A stretch of 64,000 nucleotides of DNA from NCBI GenBank assembly GCA_023362775.1, contig JALMGJ010000006.1, positions 61,022,501 through 61,086,500 on the forward strand. The letters are read 5' to 3'. The notes beneath the pieces are model-generated. The model saw only the letters and a list, made by a program, of their open reading frames with translations, was not told the origin of the DNA and made no database searches. The position numbers were made by a program, and so were the translations under genes. The DNA comes from Charina bottae (lineage: Eukaryota > Chordata > Lepidosauria > Squamata > Charinaidae). Below, one piece after another: positions 45,065 to 57,869 of this stretch. Every line of letters begins with the position of its first letter. The first letter of the stretch is position 1.

Positions 45065-47973
45065 CCACCTGGATGACTGAGAACCTTCATAGACAAATAC
45101 TCATCTGTGTTTTTACTAAAGCTGCCTTTCCTTCTGCATCCAGTGGCACAGACCCACATACTACTGTGGATTTGTTGCTTTTTTTTCTTTTCAGTGTGGC
45201 AAACAGGGAACATGTGAAAATTTGGTGGCTGGCAGCACTCAGGATACGAAGACTTCCTGACTGTCCAAATGATCTGCTGCTGCAGCTGTTGATGCATGCC
45301 ATCTGTGCACAGGAGCAAGTTAATTGCCTGGTAGAGCAGATGGTCAATTGTGATGTGTGAACTCAAACCACAGTGTTGGAGAGGAAACTCCCAGTAAGTT
45401 ACATAGCCTGTATGGTTGCTGGAGGTGACCAGTGACAGGGTTTCCTCTCTGTTCCAGATTAGGGACCTAAAAAGCAGCTCTACATGTGGTGCTTGCAGCT
45501 GCTGATTTGTCTGAGCTTGTTATGTTATGTGTTATGGAAAAAAATGATCACCATTCATGAGGAATTTTACCCACTGGTTTTATTGGTCCAGGCATGACAA
45601 TCTAGGCTCCTCACCCTGCTTTTTCATTTTTATGGGATAAATTGGTCTATGGCAAGAATTTTAAGCAAAAGTAATGTCTTCAACAGCGTCTGTAAAAAGA
45701 ACTTAGTGGATTGATGGAGACAAATATTTCCTGGCTGGCTGAACCGAGATCAGTATTCTGAAGAAATGAAAGAGGCAAATATACAGTGTTTATTTGTATA
45801 TGCAAAACTATGATTTAGAAGACTGTTTGTGAGAACTAGTCCAAGGAGAAGATTATTCAACTTTCTTAAACTCCTGGTAATTTCATGCACTCATCCATGC
45901 AGATTTCTTGCAACAGTAGGCAAGTTACTGCTGTTGTCTTCTGGGATGTTATTTCACTTTTCAGTCTAGCCTACAGTAGACTGGATTATCTGGGAGTCTC
46001 TCCTTCAAGTACTAAGTAGGTGCAACCTTGCTTAGCTTCCAAGATGAAACAAGGTCAGTCAAGCACTACTATCTGCTGAAACAAATCAGAGGGTCACATA
46101 ATTACAAACTATTAGTGCCAAAATATTGCAAACCATAGTCCAAAAATACATCCTTAAAACCATGTAAATTTCTAGCAATCGGAAGGAATTTGTAGTTACT
46201 GTAATTAAAAAATAAGACAGTGGTCCTGCCAACACTTATATTGGAGTAAATCCCAAGAAACATAAATAACAGTAAATTCCAAGTAAAAAATACCATGCTT
46301 ATACTGTTGATATATTATTTATTCTGGGGTATTGTAAAATAATGATTAAATATATCATAAATGCAATAGTCATACAAAATTAAAACTCTAGAACCATGCT
46401 TCCTATTTTGCTTTATATTAGTTCTTTCAAACAATGTTTGGAGGTGTTCATAAAACATTTAAACTTCCTCAGGTAGCATCTACCTTGAGAGCTCAGACTT
46501 TCTCAAGTGTAATATGTATGACTGGATATTTCTCAGTTCCTCTAAACATATTTTCTATGCCTTTATGCCTCTATGGAACTAACTTAGGAATGTGTTTTGG
46601 GTTACTTTTTTAAACAGAGTTGTTTTATTTCTCTCTTGAACTTGCATTAGAGGGCTAACTATGGTCATGACTTCTGAAGATTTTTATTAAAAAGTTCTGG
46701 CATCCAGTAAGAAAGTTGTGTTTGGAAAGACTAAATGAATGCACTACTATTAACTGAAGTTGATATAAGCCAGAAACACACATGTGCACATACACAGAGA
46801 GAGGAAAATTCTGAAAAGAAATTTTAGTAACTTTTTAGGAAGGAAATTATCATTTAATACTTTGCTCTCTTCGATTGGTAACCTAGCTCATCCATTAGAC
46901 ATGTTCTCTAAATATAATTTCTATCTTCAAAGGGAACAGGGCACTGAGTAGAACAACAGTTAAAGAAAAGGCTATTATGCCCTGACCATGGCCTTCTTGG
47001 AGGAATTGTACAATGCTAAATGGACTCTGTATTGTCTCCTCCTCTGTGTTTTAACCACAAAAAGTGTGACTTGGATTTTGTCTAAAAACTAATTACTAGC
47101 TTCAGGTCACAGTAATATAGCTTTATATATCAAATACCGAAATTCCTTGAGGACAGATATTGATGCAGAATGCAAAATTTTCTGCTGCTATATTTTTATG
47201 TGAAATAGTTTTTTTGAAAAATATATGGTTTCATAATATTAATTAATATTATAGATACAACAGTAATTTCAGCATTGTTATTAGTATTTTTTCAGTTTAA
47301 TGTTCAGATGCAAAACACATATATGCATACAACCCATTTGTATGTTTTCAATGCTACCTTACTGTTTTTCCGAAAAGTTAAACAGTGTTAAGACAGTATA
47401 TGTTATTGAGTTTTCACTTTGTAAAATACTTAGAAGCAGTCCAATAAAATAAATCCCAAATCAAGATTTGACTGTTTGAATAACATTCAAAACTTACCTT
47501 ACCAAGACCCGGAGATTCAGCTGGCGAGGCTACAACTCAATTATCGTCAGTTTAAAAAAAAAGGTTAAATTAGAGGTTATGTTTGATAACATTAATGAAA
47601 TATTACAAAATGACTGCAAACCTATTCCCCAGGTCTTTGGGGATTTTACAGTTTCCTGAACTTGGAGTTGTAAGCCCAGGCCATTTTGTAGAAGTGAAAA
47701 TATATTCAGTTAAAACAGGTCATGTGGGACATGCTATGGGACATGATCTTTCAACACCTTCCAGACTTGGTTTTTCATATGTGTAAGAAGCGAGGAAGAA
47801 CTAAACACATGATGGCCAGGAATAGTAGTTGCCAGTGTTGCTTATCAGGAAGAACAGACAAATTAGTTGGGTTGAATTTTTTTTTTAATAGAAGTGCCAA
47901 AGTCAGACTCCCCAATCCCTGTGTATAAACCTGAATTTGAGTACCAGAAAGGCTGACTTCAGTACATTTACAA

Positions 47974-48018
<45 letters not shown>

Positions 48019-48600
48019 CCAGATATCCACAAAATCTAGAAATTCATTGTTCAGTTCATGTATACTACGGATTACTGTATATTCAATGTGAAACCTATTT
48101 ATAACAGTGTATGTTCAAATTTCTTGCCCCTCTTTCTTCTACCTACTAGAAGCTGATCTCTTTTTGGTGGGAGATTAAGTTCCTATCTGTTTCTTCTTTG
48201 AATGGGCTGATCTAGTATCAGGTTGTTTATTTTTGAGCAAATGACAACTAATTTTTGCAGTATACCATATATGGGACCTTGCAAGTTTATAGCAACAACA
48301 GAAAATCATGACATTCTTTATAAACATTCAAGTCCTTAAAACTGTGATACAGCTTTTTGGTAGCATCATGACTTACAAATTTTAAACTGTACACAAAAGT
48401 GTGTGTTGCCAGTATTCTATGAAATGTTATCCTATGGCCCAAACTCCTTGGGAATACCATTTTAGGATAGGTTTTTAAGTGTAGTGTGTATTTGTATTAC
48501 TTCAGTTCTTTTACTGGATTTTTATATTTGTATTTGCCATCCAGAGACCATAAGGTTTGGTGAAGTATAGAAATGCTCATATGATTTCATTTCATTTACA
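45065..48600. other. Long stretch of mostly unique sequence
   Basis: No recognised gene. Open frames on both strands at 45043-45366 have no family features. An AAT trinucleotide repeat lies at 47974-48018. Confidence 0.45.
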
Positions 48601-48604
48601 TGCA

Positions 48605-49865
<1,261 letters not shown>

Positions 49866-49869
49866 CTCA

Positions 49870-50740
49870 ACAAACCCCTAGCCAGTTCAGGTATTTCATT
49901 CCTGAATTACCTGTTCAAAATCCAGAGCATGCTTTTGGGTGCCTTGTGGCCACCACACCTTGGTCTCCACATGCTGGCTATTCTTTCTCTCCATAATGGA
50001 CAAATCAAGAAGCAGCAAGGAGGACACCCTTTCCCAGAAGCTTCAGCTAAGAAGCCACCATTCTTCCTGAATGGGTAGCGTGTCAATATCCACTACCACT
50101 GCTCCAGTCCCAGACATTTCAGGGATTTTTTTCTTTGTAGCATAAGTAGAGCAAAACAAGGAAATCCAGACTAATTGGTAACCAACATTCTGCTTCTTTT
50201 TATTTCTTTAGTTCCTTCATAGAATGAATCCTACATCACAGATTCCTAGTCTCATAATCTAGTTTAACTGATACTGATACTAAATGTACATCTGAAACAA
50301 CCACACTGTGCTTTTCTGTTTATACTGCTTGCACTTACCTTAAGTTCCAGCTATATTGAATTTCAGGCTCCTTAGGTTGAACGCCTCTCTTTTTTCACTA
50401 TGTGACATGCCATGGTGATCCATACAGAGCAGCCAATATGGGAAGTATTCAACCGTCAGCTGAATCCCTCACCCCCCCTTTCAGCGTTAGCAATATATTA
50501 AATATATTATTCAGTGAATTAATTGTTGGAATACATACAAAGAAGCAAAAATGAAGAAAAGGCACTGTAACATATTTTATATTTTAACTTCCAAGTATAA
50601 ACACTGCCTTAAACAACAAATTGTTTACTTTAATAATGATTGGTATTTATTTTTCTCATTTCCCTGAGAAAAGTGCATTCTAATTGTATAGAAATACCAT
50701 GAATCACTTAGATGAGTAGAAGGCTGCTTCTACTGGGATT
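49870..50740. other. Non-coding sequence
   Basis: No gene or recognised repeat is seen. Confidence 0.45.
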
Positions 50741-50744
50741 TCTG

Positions 50745-50885
50745 ACAAATTTATTTATTTATTTATGTATTTATTGGTTAGATTTATATCCTGCCTTTTG
50801 TTCAGGAATCAAGGAGACAAACATAACACTTCCCTCTCCCAATTTTTCTCTACAGCACCGGGTGAGGTACAGTAGGTGGAGAAAA
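50745..50885 (-). mobile_element. Retroposon 3' tail fragment, reverse orientation
   Basis: TTATTTATTTATGTATTTAT, GATTTATATCCTGCCTTTTG and later CTACAGCACCGGGTGAGGTA resemble the ends of reptile CR1/SINE-type retroposons. The family is uncertain. Confidence 0.4.
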
Positions 50886-50957
50886 CCTAATCTCATTTTG
50901 CATTACAAACAAAAAGGATTGTCACAAATCTTAGTTGATTCATTGAAGAATTCTTGC

Positions 50958-50992
50958 GTGTATGTATGTATGTATGTATGTATGTATGTATA

Positions 50993-51059
<67 letters not shown>
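50958..51059. repeat. Compound microsatellite (TATG)n (TG)n (TA)n
   Basis: Three simple arrays follow in succession. Frames across them are artefacts. Confidence 0.95.
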
Positions 51060-51064
51060 GGAAA

Positions 51065-52240
51065 AATATCCAAAAATTAATTGTCTGATATGTGCAAGTG
51101 TTACAATTATCATCTTAGAAAAAGCATGTTTCAATTGTTTAATAAATATTTTTATAAAGTGTTTGTTAAAGCTTTTAATTTAAAAACCTGATTTCTGATT
51201 AAGTGGGCTCACCTTTTTAGTCAAGCACGGATTTTACAAGAGGTGATGTAATATTCATTATCTAAATGATGGAGTCCAACATAATTCTTTATTAATTATA
51301 ATTTATAATTAATGCCAACCCCAAAGACCACAGATTATGTCCCATGTTGTCACTGAGATTATTTCTGAGAATGGACAGTGTTAAGCAACTATACAGCAGT
51401 GTACTGGGTAGCCAAACAGTAATAGATTAAGCAGGATCTGGAATATTACACACATATTTTTCATAGTTAGGAGATAATTGTATTTGTAGGGTTTTTTTTT
51501 TTTTTTACTTTACACAGAATATTTTTATATGAGGCTGGGAAAAAACAGGTTGCTTTATAATTATGCTTAGCTGTGGACCTTTGTATCCAACTTTGAGCAC
51601 TGTTTGAGAAACTATTATATAATGCTAGTTTATAGTATATGCTTATAAAATTATGAGCCTTTAGATTATATTCAGTATCTAGATTGTAAATGTAATAGCT
51701 CTGTTTAGGCATTTGCCTGTACACAAGAATGTCCATAGTGAGTCAGAGATTACTTATGCTACCCTAGTTGCATGCATTCTTGCATCAGACCTGGCTGTGC
51801 CATTTCGAGCAGTGAGATATAAGGGGGATATAATACTGTGCTTATAATTAAATTATGAAATTCTTGTAATCAACACAGCAAGATTAGAGACCTCAGAGGT
51901 AGAGTTTTGAGGGAGCAAAACAATTTGTACACTCCAACTCCATTTTCAGCCCTTGTATGTTCAGATAAAGCATCATAGCAGAGCTAATGTTGATAGAAAT
52001 AGGATAGCTCATGAATTCCAATTGCATTATCATTCCCTACATAGCTCAACAAGATTAAGGAAGCAAGAGTTACACAGTCTTTGTGAAGTGTGTTCAATGC
52101 CACTAGTAAGGGTAAACACAGATTGTTTGAAACTGGAAGAAGAATTTCCACCTGTCATTTATTAGTGAGTTCGTTAAGGTAGAATCTCTTGGAATGCACT
52201 TGGACTAGTTGTCCATTTTATTTACCAACTATCTCTTGGT
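51065..52240. other. Non-coding sequence
   Basis: AT-rich with no gene or clear repeat. Confidence 0.45.
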
Positions 52241-52244
52241 TGTT

Positions 52245-52685
52245 TGTTTATTTATTTTTATTCATTAAATTTTGCTACCACCCATCTCCCCCCAAAGGGG
52301 GGACTCTGGGTGGTTTACAATAAAAATAAAAACATTAAAATACCATAAACATAAATAAATATCGAATAGAAATACAATATAAAGTATAAAGTATAAATAC
52401 AGTATAAAATCCAGATGACGATAATAGTTGTGGTACCGCTCATGTATATCTAAAGGGCCGTTTTAGGGCACCAGCCATCTCCAGGAGTGATTACTTCCCT
52501 CCCCACCCCAGGCGAGGTGGCAAAACTAGCTCTTCAGTTGTTTTCGGAAGGTCACCAGAGATGGAATCTGTCTTACCTCTGGGGGAAGAATATTCCAGAG
52601 GGCGGGAGCCAATGCAGAGAAGGCCCGCTTCTTCCATTTCACTCCCAGCCTCTCCACAATCTCTCACATGTATGGTATCTTGTTT
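52245..52685 (-). mobile_element. CR1-like LINE 3' region, minus strand
   Basis: TACCACCCATCTCCCCCCAA, then GACTCTGGGTGGTTTACAAT, is the reverse of a CR1-type 3' end. A T/A-rich UTR and then GGAAGGTCACCAGAGATGGA and AATATTCCAGAGGGCGGGAG lie on the right. It is 5'-truncated. Confidence 0.6.
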
Positions 52686-52849
52686 AAAAAAGGTTATGAT
52701 CATCATCATATGAACATCATTATTTTTAAAATGGGGCAGTATATTGGATAGCGGGGGGTTTTCCTTTTTTATTTTTTAAGGTTCAGTTTAAAGACTATTC
52801 AGTCTTCAATGTACGTTTTTGAATCCAGAATTTTTTAGCTTTTTTACGT

Positions 52850-53250
52850 GCCTTTTTTATATGTTTAGCTTTTTTACATGCTGTTCACATTTCCAACATA
52901 CATTTGAAATGCCTTTATACATTCTAGATAATTTCTCTGGAATCATGTACCAATGATACATCATTTTATAAAAATTAAGGTCATAACATAATGTAAATTT
53001 CAACCCTTTTACCACATATTTTCCCATTTTCCTATCTGTATACAGTATTATAACCAAAATTCTTAGCCCAGTTTATCATACATTCTTTAACCTCTGTTTC
53101 TAATTTCAACAAGAGTTTATACATTATAGCAATTACATGTTCATCATCGGTACACAATTGTACTTCAAATTCATTCTTACTTTGTTCCATACCATAACTC
53201 TTTTTATCCATTTTGATTCTTTCTGATAACTGTAAATAGGAAAACCATTG
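52850..53250 (-). pseudogene. L1 ORF2 C-terminal fragment
   Basis: [38 protein letters not shown] and nearby sequence match 9025-9160 of the plus-strand L1. The second half of the zinc-like motif is lost. Confidence 0.75.
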
Positions 53251-53274
53251 ACAACTATATCCTCCCTTTCATTA

Positions 53275-53530
53275 GTTGCCGTTATTGTCAGTCAATATAA
53301 GTTTTGGATATAGTTGACAATTTATATATAAAACAACTCAATTTCTTTTTTTCATTCCTGCTGAAATGAATTCTTCACCCAAATTTTTGTGACTCAAATA
53401 TTTTATATCTTTTTTCCTAATATGTGTTTCTTGTAATCAAACGACATTGTCTTAATTTTTCCAAAGAATGTTATTTTTTCTCTTTTGAGGAGCATTTGCC
53501 CCATTTATATTCCATGTTAAGCATTTAGAA
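53275..53530 (-). pseudogene. L1 ORF2 endonuclease fragment
   Basis: TWNINGANAPQK and LQETHIRKKDIKYLSHKNLG carry the first two endonuclease motifs, and EEFISAGMKKRN continues them. The sequence then stops matching. The endonuclease is interrupted before its later motifs. Confidence 0.75.
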
Positions 53531-53699
53531 TCATAGTTACACCAAGAATTTAGAAGTCAGTACCTATAGTGCCCAACGTGGTATCATCTTCAGTGTCTTG
53601 TTGTATCTGTTGTGGCATTTGTTTAGTCACATCTGTCACTGTCACTTCCATTTGCATTTCCTCCAATTATTTTTAGGGAAAATTTAATTCCCCAAAACT

Positions 53700-54480
53700 C
53701 TGTTGCTTTCTGCAGAGTTCAGTCTGAATCTCTGCTGTTTAAAAATAAAAATCACCCCTTCCAACTTATCCCATCTAAATGGATTCTTCTTTGGTTTGAG
53801 TTTGTTTATCAGAAAAAAAATACTCTTTTCTCTTACCTAGTATTCTAATTGGAATTTCCTTAAGTACAATTACATCTGTATTATCATTCCTCAATCTAGT
53901 ATTAAAATGTTGCTGCAAAATGTGGTCTCTAGTCTTCTTCCTGACAAAGCGTACAAGGACATCCCTTGGGACATTTCTTAATTTTGCAAATTGTGTATTA
54001 ATCCTATAAACTTTATCAATCTCTGTCTTAGTGTCATCTTCCTCCCAATCCATGAAGTTAGAGATTTAACAATCTTTTTTCTGATACCTTCTCCATGTAC
54101 TTCTGGAATTGCTCTAAATCTTAAACAAAATTCTTTTTCTCTCAGTTCCAGTAATGCCAAGTTGTCCAAATCTTTCTCTATCGCTCTATTTATAACTTCT
54201 GTCTTACTTTCCAAAATGTCTAATTTGTCATTTAATTTGCTTTAGATCTCCAGCCAATTGTTCTACATGTTCTTCAATCTTCTTAACTTCTTCTTTCATA
54301 TCCTTTTTTATTCCTGCAAATTTCATTTTTAAAAGCATCCAAACTATTGGCAACTGTTGCAGTAATCTTCATGCCAAATTCCTAAAAAATTTTTTGCAAT
54401 AAATCTTATGGAATGCCCTTATCTGTAAGTTGTTCTAGTCTGTTTTCTCCTAATTTTGCTGCTTTTCTTGTAGTTGCCAT
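53700..54480 (-). pseudogene. L1 ORF1 relic
   Basis: It starts MATTRKAAKLGENRLEQLTD at 54480. After frameshifts it shows LREKEFCLRFRAIPEVHGEG (RRM-like) at about 54150, NVPRDVLVRFVRKKTRDHIL and DVIVLKEIPIRILGKRKEYF near 53830. The domain order is that of an L1 RNA-binding chaperone, inactivated by several frame breaks. Confidence 0.8.
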
Positions 54481-55444
54481 TATTATAAAGTGAAAGTATG
54501 TCCATTACTAGGGTGAAAGTAAAAGGCAGGCTTCTTTTTTTTCTGTTTTGCTTTTCTCTGTCTTTAACACTTTACTCCCAATTAGCTCTCTGTAGTTATA
54601 GTCACACAGTCTGGCTCATATTACTCTTATCTTCTTATTTTGTAAAATCTACCAATTATCTACTTTCCTTAATAATAAACAATCAGAATTCCCATGAAGG
54701 TCTGGTATGTTTGTCTAATTAATTTTACTGTATTCAAAGCCATTTTCGTCAGAAAATATATATGTGTGTTTATGTGTATGTATATTTTTCTTCTGTTTTC
54801 TAATATTACTGTCCCCTTTATCCGTTAAAACTTTCTTGAATCACAATCTTGTTAAGTTTTTGCTTTAAAATTACATTCCTTTAAGATAGCATTTTTTCTC
54901 TCTTCTTAATTCCAAAAAGAAGGCCACTCACCAAGTGTCTTTGTTTTTTCCTGCCGTTTGGAATATATTTCTTCGGTTGTAAATTAATTAGATCCAAAGG
55001 TGTTTAAGAAAGTGAGTTTTTTGCTGGTCATATTTCTGTAAAGGCTACTTTTGGGTGTGTTGATATTCCCTCATCTCTCAAGCTACTCAACTCATGATCA
55101 ACCACAAGAAATTCAATTCCTGTGGTCCCCTCACGAGGAGCAGCTATCCAGAGTGCAAGTGGGCGATCCCCCAATCTCTCCTTCCTAGACATATTGAGAA
55201 GAAGGACCTCCGGAGGGATTTTTGTAAGCCAGAACCCGTCTCCTGGCCACTGATTTCACTGCAGTGCTGTCCCCACTCATGCAGCCACTCACAGGGACGT
55301 CTAACCCTCCATAGGTCCTCACCCGGAAGCCTTTGTCTCTGCTTTCAAGGTGGTAGATCTCTGCAAAAATGCTTTACAAGAAATCATTGGATGTTAAAAA
55401 CAAATGAAGAGGAAGAAAATGCGCTATCTTTGTAAGGATAGCAA

Positions 55445-56370
55445 TCACTTCATCTCTAAGATTTTTTTGAATTAACTGAGAACTCAGAAAAAAAGTAAAA
55501 CAGTTTTTGAAACTCTATTAGTCGTGAGATGAGGTTGTTCCAGATTTCTATTTGGAAGCAATAGAATTCAGGCTATAAGTTAGTTCTAGTAAGGCTAGGA
55601 TTTTAAGGTGAAAATAACTATGTTTTGGATGATATCATAAATGACATTTATATCATCAAAGTAGAAGTATGAATGATTCATGTAAGAGGAAAATGTAAAT
55701 ATACTGTTTTTAACTTGTGCAAAAATTATTTCTTGAATTCTTTTTTTAGAATTGGCTTCTTAGTCCAACTAATAATGATAGATTTAGTAATAATAATTAT
55801 ATCTTAAGTGTGCTTAGGCCATCCAATAAGTATTTAATTACATTTTTCATAGTCTTCCTGTATATTGCATTCATTGTTTTAAGTGAATCTTGAATCATTT
55901 CCATTGTGCAAGTTTCATTTATAATATGCACTTGAGAACCAGTTCATACTGTATGTTAAGAAGAATTCTCAATATGTGGACTGGTCATTGACCACAATAA
56001 AGATTCTTCTTTTCAATATGTCAAGTTACATGCTGATCTGTTTCTATATTCCAGAGGCCCATGTGCCCCTCTCTAAGTCGTAAATGGCTAAGTGTCTGAT
56101 TATCAACTATCCAAGCAACCACCTTTCTGGTGAATGTAGAAACTGTTCGCTGAAGGATGATACAAGGAGTTACAGCTCTAAACCTCTTCCTTCTGTAGGT
56201 AGTGGCTTTCTCATGTATGAGAAGACGTAGAGGAAGGATGGGAAAAGGAAGGATTTAGATTGGGGTACAATGTTGGAAGAAGAAAGCAGCTCTTCTGAGA
56301 GCACACTTCTTCTCTATGCAGTTATTAATGATGACCCTGAGTATATTTTAATTACTGTTACTTAGACCTA
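55445..56370. other. Non-coding sequence
   Basis: No gene or recognised repeat is seen. Confidence 0.45.
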
Positions 56371-56371
56371 C

Positions 56372-57195
56372 TACAGGTAGTCTTCACTTAACAACAGTAA
56401 TTGAGCCCGGAATTTCCATCTCTAAGACATGAGGTTGTAAAGTGAGATGGCATCGCTTAGCGATGGCAATCCTAGCAATTCCCCTTGCCATCGTGAAGTG
56501 AATTTTACCTGCTGTTAGCCTGAGCACCCACCCCAATCCAAGCCATTCCGGGCTTGGTTCCTCCCAGCCCTGAACACTGCCTTCAACTCCCCCCTGCCCA
56601 TCTCCCCCCACCTATCTCCCCCCATCTCTGCCCTTTTGGAAGCCCTGCAACCTGCCTTGGCGGGAAGCTCACCCGTGCGGCGCAAGGCATCCCGTCCCAC
56701 CCATGCGGGTGCGAGGCCACCAACAGCAAGCTCCACCCTCCCCAGCCTGCATTCATTCACCCAGCTGCCTCTTCTCCAAGTTCCCCGCACCTACCTTTTG
56801 CCTTTTTAACTCAGCCCCCGCAGGAAAAGCAGAAGCACCTTTTTGGACCCAGCTTCTGTGGCTCCCTTCAGAACATTATCTTCTCACCTTACACTATCTT
56901 CTCAGCAGGCTCTGAGAAGATAGCGTAAGGTGAGAAGATAGTGTTCTGAAGGGAGCCACATGGAAGAAACAACAATCGCTGGAGAAGCTGGGTCCAAAAA
57001 GGTGGGAGGGGAGTTGAAGCACCCCCGCAGTCGTAAATGTGGGTGGGCTGCCAAGCGCCCAAATTTTGATCACATGACTGCGGGGGTGCTGCAACAGTCG
57101 TAATTTCGGGCATTGGTCGTAAGGCCATTTTTTCAGTGCCGCCATAATTTCGAACAGTCGCTGAACAAATAGTCATTAAGTGAAGACTACCTGTA
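56372..57195. mobile_element. Tigger-like TA-flanked MITE (820 bp)
   Basis: TA flanks both ends. The terminal repeats are CAGGTAGTCTTCACTTAA and TTAAGTGAAGACTACCTG. Internal TTTTGATCACATGACTGCGG and CAGTGCCGCCATAATTTCGA are typical of an abundant reptile MITE. It is non-coding. A GC-rich central portion (about 56520-57020) contains a long hairpin and may be an insertion. Confidence 0.8.
56857..56960. repeat. 49-bp-arm hairpin inside the MITE
   Basis: 56857-56905 pairs with 56912-56960 around a 6-base loop (CAGGCT). There are only two non-Watson-Crick positions, one of them a possible G-U. Beyond the arms, CCTTTTTGGACCCAGCTTCT (56838-56857) is mirrored by AGAAGCTGGGTCCAAAAAGG (about 56984-57003), after a 23-base interruption. 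Confidence 0.9.
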
Positions 57196-57640
57196 TATAA
57201 GAGGAATATACATACATACCAAGGCATATCTGGATCAAATTAGATGATTTTTACAAAGTGGTATTGTACTAAAAAGCTTCTATTTTAAACTTACTGGCTG
57301 TTTTTCAAAACTTGTTCTGCTGGTTACTGTTTCTGAGTCATGAATAAATGTCAAATGTGGACTGCTTCTAGAATGCTTGGTTGCATATATCACACCATAT
57401 CTCTTCTGCTCCTGAATAACATTTTATTTCTAAGCTGATCAGAGCTTGTTAATTAGCAAAGTAGCAGTCCTAAAGTCTGACTCTCTAGTCAGGGCTAGTA
57501 TAATTATTGTGCTAAGTAAGCTGGGCATCACAATCTGTTGGACTGGGCAGCTATTATAAATGTAATGAAATAAAATAAATCTATAGATAGATATTTAAAT
57601 GTTGGTAGAAGTATTATTGTTAAATAAATAAACTAATATT
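57196..57640. other. Non-coding sequence
   Basis: No gene or clear repeat is seen. Confidence 0.4.
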
Positions 57641-57644
57641 GAAC

Positions 57645-57866
57645 TTTTTTGAGTCAGTGTTGACTCCTGGCGACTGCTTGGACAAGTCCCTGCAGTTTTC
57701 TTGGCAAGATTTCAGAAGTGGTTTGCCATTACCTCCTTCCTAGGACTGAGAGTGATTGGCCCAAGGCCACCCAGCCAGTTTCATGCCTAAGGCAGGACTA
57801 GAACTCACGTTCTCCCAGTTTCTAGCCTGATGCCATAACCACTACACCACACTGGCTTCTTAATAT
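57645..57866 (-). mobile_element. tRNA-derived SINE, minus strand
   Basis: Read in reverse, the head has AGCCAGTGTGGTGTAGTGGT (box A) and GTGAGTTCTAGTCCTGCCTT (box B region). CCTTGGGCCAATCACTCTCA, GGTAATGGCAAACCACTTCT and AAACTGCAGGGACTTGTCCA follow, ending GTCGCCAGGAGTCAACACTG. It is the same family as the fragment at 24474. Confidence 0.8.
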
Positions 57867-57869
57867 GCA

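Larger units (their letters stand above)
52740..55440 (-). mobile_element. L1-type LINE, minus strand, internally deleted
   Basis: Read in reverse, a 5' UTR-like part (55440-54481) precedes ORF1 (ATG at 54480), a partial ORF2 endonuclease (about 53525-53280), and the ORF2 C-terminal part (about 53250-52860). Most of the endonuclease and all of the RT domain are missing. No TSD was resolved. It is a different L1 subfamily from the copy at 1167. Confidence 0.75.

Noticed and set aside
45043..45366. Overlapping frames of 105 and 134 codons after the PLE
   Set aside because: No family resemblance, and both contain low-complexity runs. The left part is pLTR-like sequence.
55094..55435. 113-codon frame as a possible host exon
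   Set aside because: It lies in the 5' UTR-like part of the minus-strand L1 and shows no splice context.
56384..57227. Pro/Gly/Arg-rich frames
   Set aside because: They are inside the TA-flanked MITE and its hairpin; composition explains them.
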